Assembly (NCBI GenBank): GCA_947589625.1
Contig: CANQCM010000067.1
Span: forward strand, 1-5,438
Direction: 5' to 3'
Length of the DNA stretch: 5,438 bases
Source of the DNA: an uncultured Alphaproteobacteria bacterium
Lineage (GTDB): Bacteria > Pseudomonadota > Alphaproteobacteria > Rs-D84
Part shown: piece by piece, positions 4,375 through 5,438 of the stretch
Layout of the letters: each line of letters starts with the position of its first letter
Numbering within the stretch: position 1 is the stretch's first letter
Notes under the pieces: generated by a model
What the model was told of the DNA's origin: nothing
The model's input: the letters and a program-made list of their open reading frames with translations, nothing else
Databases searched by the model: none
Translations under genes and position numbers: made by a program

Positions 4375-5438
4375 ATGAAAAATAAATTATTCTTCGCCGC
4401 AGTTGCGGCTTGCATGGCACTGGTGGGCGCGCAGAACTCGGATGCCTGCACGGGTATTACATTGCATGCCAAAGATAAATCAGTTGTTGTTGGACGCACT
4501 ATTGATTGGTCTGGCACCGAAATGAACAACATGTATGTTGTTGTTCCGCGCGATTATACTCAACAGTCTTTATTGCCCAGCGGTAAATTCGGTGGCATGA
4601 AGTTTACATCTGTTTATGGTTTTGTTGGTTTGGCAGTAGAAGAGCCTCAATTCGTTGTTGATGGCACAAATGAAGCGGGCTTGTCCGCAGGTCTGTTCTA
4701 TTTTCCATCATACGGTAAATATCAACCATACGACGAATCAATGGACGACCGCAGCATTGCAGACTTTCAATTGGTTTCATGGATATTGTCGCGGTTTTCA
4801 ACAATTGACGAAGTTCGTGAAGCAATCAAAAATGTGCGCGTAATCAACATTGACAAGCGCGCATCTACTGTGCATTGGCGCATTACAGAAAAATCTGGCA
4901 AGCAAGTTATATTGGAAATTGTTGATGGCAAGCCAACATTTTATGAATCTAAAATTGGCGTTTTGGCAAATTCCCCAGGCTATCCATGGCACATGACCAA
5001 TTTGAACAATTATGTTAATTTGGTACCAGGTGGTGTCGGCCCAACAAAAATGGGGCCAATATCATTGACTGCGTTTGGTGGCGGTTCTGGATTCTTGGGC
5101 TTGCCAGGTGACTTTACCCCACCGTCAAGATTTGTTCGCGCTGCGTTCTTGTCTCAATACGCATTGCAACGCGATACAGGTTATGATTCCGCGATGGACG
5201 CGTTTCATATCTTGAATAATTTTGATGTACCATTAGGCCCACAATTTGCAGTTGGCAAGGCACCAAACGATATGCCATCTGCGACCCAGTGGACAATCGT
5301 GACCGACCTGAACGATGGTGTAATTTATTATCATACAATGTTTGACCGCACAGTGCGCAGTATTGATTTAGCAAAAATAGATTTTGCAAATGTTCCGTTC
5401 CAATCGCACCCACTGGACAAGGAAAAGAAGCAAACTAT
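4375..5438 (+). CDS. Exported choloylglycine hydrolase / penicillin V acylase family enzyme (3' partial)
   Basis: 354 residues are visible with no stop before the window ends, so only the extreme C-terminus should be missing (family members are about 315-340 mature residues). Residues 1-24 form a signal peptide (MKNK, hydrophobic core, S22-D23-A24). Cleavage after A24 would expose Cys25 as the N-terminal nucleophile, as this Ntn-hydrolase family requires; there is no lipobox. Arg41 and Asp44 lie 16 and 19 residues after the Cys, exactly as in bile salt hydrolase (Cys2, Arg18, Asp21). Asn199 in LANSPGYPWHMTN and Arg252 in PPSRFVR are 53 apart, as are Asn175 and Arg228. The position equivalent to bile-salt-hydrolase Asn82 is Tyr109 (GLFYFP), as in Bacillus penicillin V acylase. 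It hydrolyses a linear amide bond, either a conjugated bile acid, an acyl-homoserine-lactone-like or a penicillin-V-like substrate, in the periplasm or outside the cell. It stands alone, next to a decayed gene on the opposite strand. Confidence 0.94.
   Translation, partial: MKNKLFFAAVAACMALVGAQNSDACTGITLHAKDKSVVVGRTIDWSGTEMNNMYVVVPRDYTQQSLLPSGKFGGMKFTSVYGFVGLAVEEPQFVVDGTNEAGLSAGLFYFPSYGKYQPYDESMDDRSIADFQLVSWILSRFSTIDEVREAIKNVRVINIDKRASTVHWRITEKSGKQVILEIVDGKPTFYESKIGVLANSPGYPWHMTNLNNYVNLVPGGVGPTKMGPISLTAFGGGSGFLGLPGDFTPPSRFVRAAFLSQYALQRDTGYDSAMDAFHILNNFDVPLGPQFAVGKAPNDMPSATQWTIVTDLNDGVIYYHTMFDRTVRSIDLAKIDFANVPFQSHPLDKEKKQT

Noticed and set aside
4275..4532. Minus-strand 85-codon frame overlapping the acylase start
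   Set aside because: Its upper part is antisense to the signal peptide and catalytic start of the acylase. Only its last codons coincide with the beta-barrel remnant, which is annotated as a pseudogene.
1..5438. CRISPR array or tandem repeats
   Set aside because: No regularly spaced direct repeats are present; all notable repeats are short inverted pairs.

Overview
This 5.4 kb window looks like chromosomal DNA of a host-associated Gram-negative bacterium, moderately AT-rich. The Gram-negative reading rests on Sec signal peptides on cysteine-rich exported proteins and on a decayed gene whose C-terminus (ending in Phe after alternating beta-strand residues) is typical of outer-membrane beta-barrels. 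An uncultured gut alphaproteobacterium is my best guess from the style of the Cys-rich proteins and TTGC-type -35 boxes, but that is inference. A bile-salt/penicillin-V-acylase family enzyme fits a gut habitat.

Layout. (1) 1-1871, plus strand: two Cys-rich proteins of unknown function. The first (1-1083) enters from the left edge without its N-terminus. The second (1176-1871) has a signal peptide and a candidate promoter of its own. (2) 1898-2045: a strong sigma70-type promoter, tRNA-Gln(CTG) with encoded CCA, and a symmetric terminator that can also stop the convergent gene. (3) 2046-2216: no gene, but two perfect hairpins and a near-copy of the tRNA 3' end. (4) 2217-3760, minus strand: a GIY-YIG (T5orf172-like) protein with a DUF4357/RAMA-like C-terminus, downstream of a small serine recombinase. 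Between them is a good promoter followed by a leader of about 190 nt packed with nested and mutually exclusive inverted repeats. (5) 3761-4374: no intact gene. It holds the AT-rich recombinase upstream region with dyads, a bidirectional terminator, an extra dyad, and a minus-strand outer-membrane protein pseudogene broken by several frameshifts. (6) 4375-5438: a choloylglycine hydrolase/penicillin V acylase family enzyme with a signal peptide whose cleavage would expose the catalytic Cys; it runs off the right edge.

How it fits together. The tRNA-proximal recombinase plus GIY-YIG/RAMA-like pair looks like a small accessory or mobile island next to a tRNA gene, with a decayed surface-protein gene on its far side. 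The exported proteins on either side suggest surface and host-interaction functions. The most unusual feature is the 2908-3050 structured region. Its 75-nt core can fold as a three-way junction whose closing strand also forms a terminator-like hairpin. The arrangement resembles a regulatory switch or a folded DNA repeat, and I do not recognise it as a named family.
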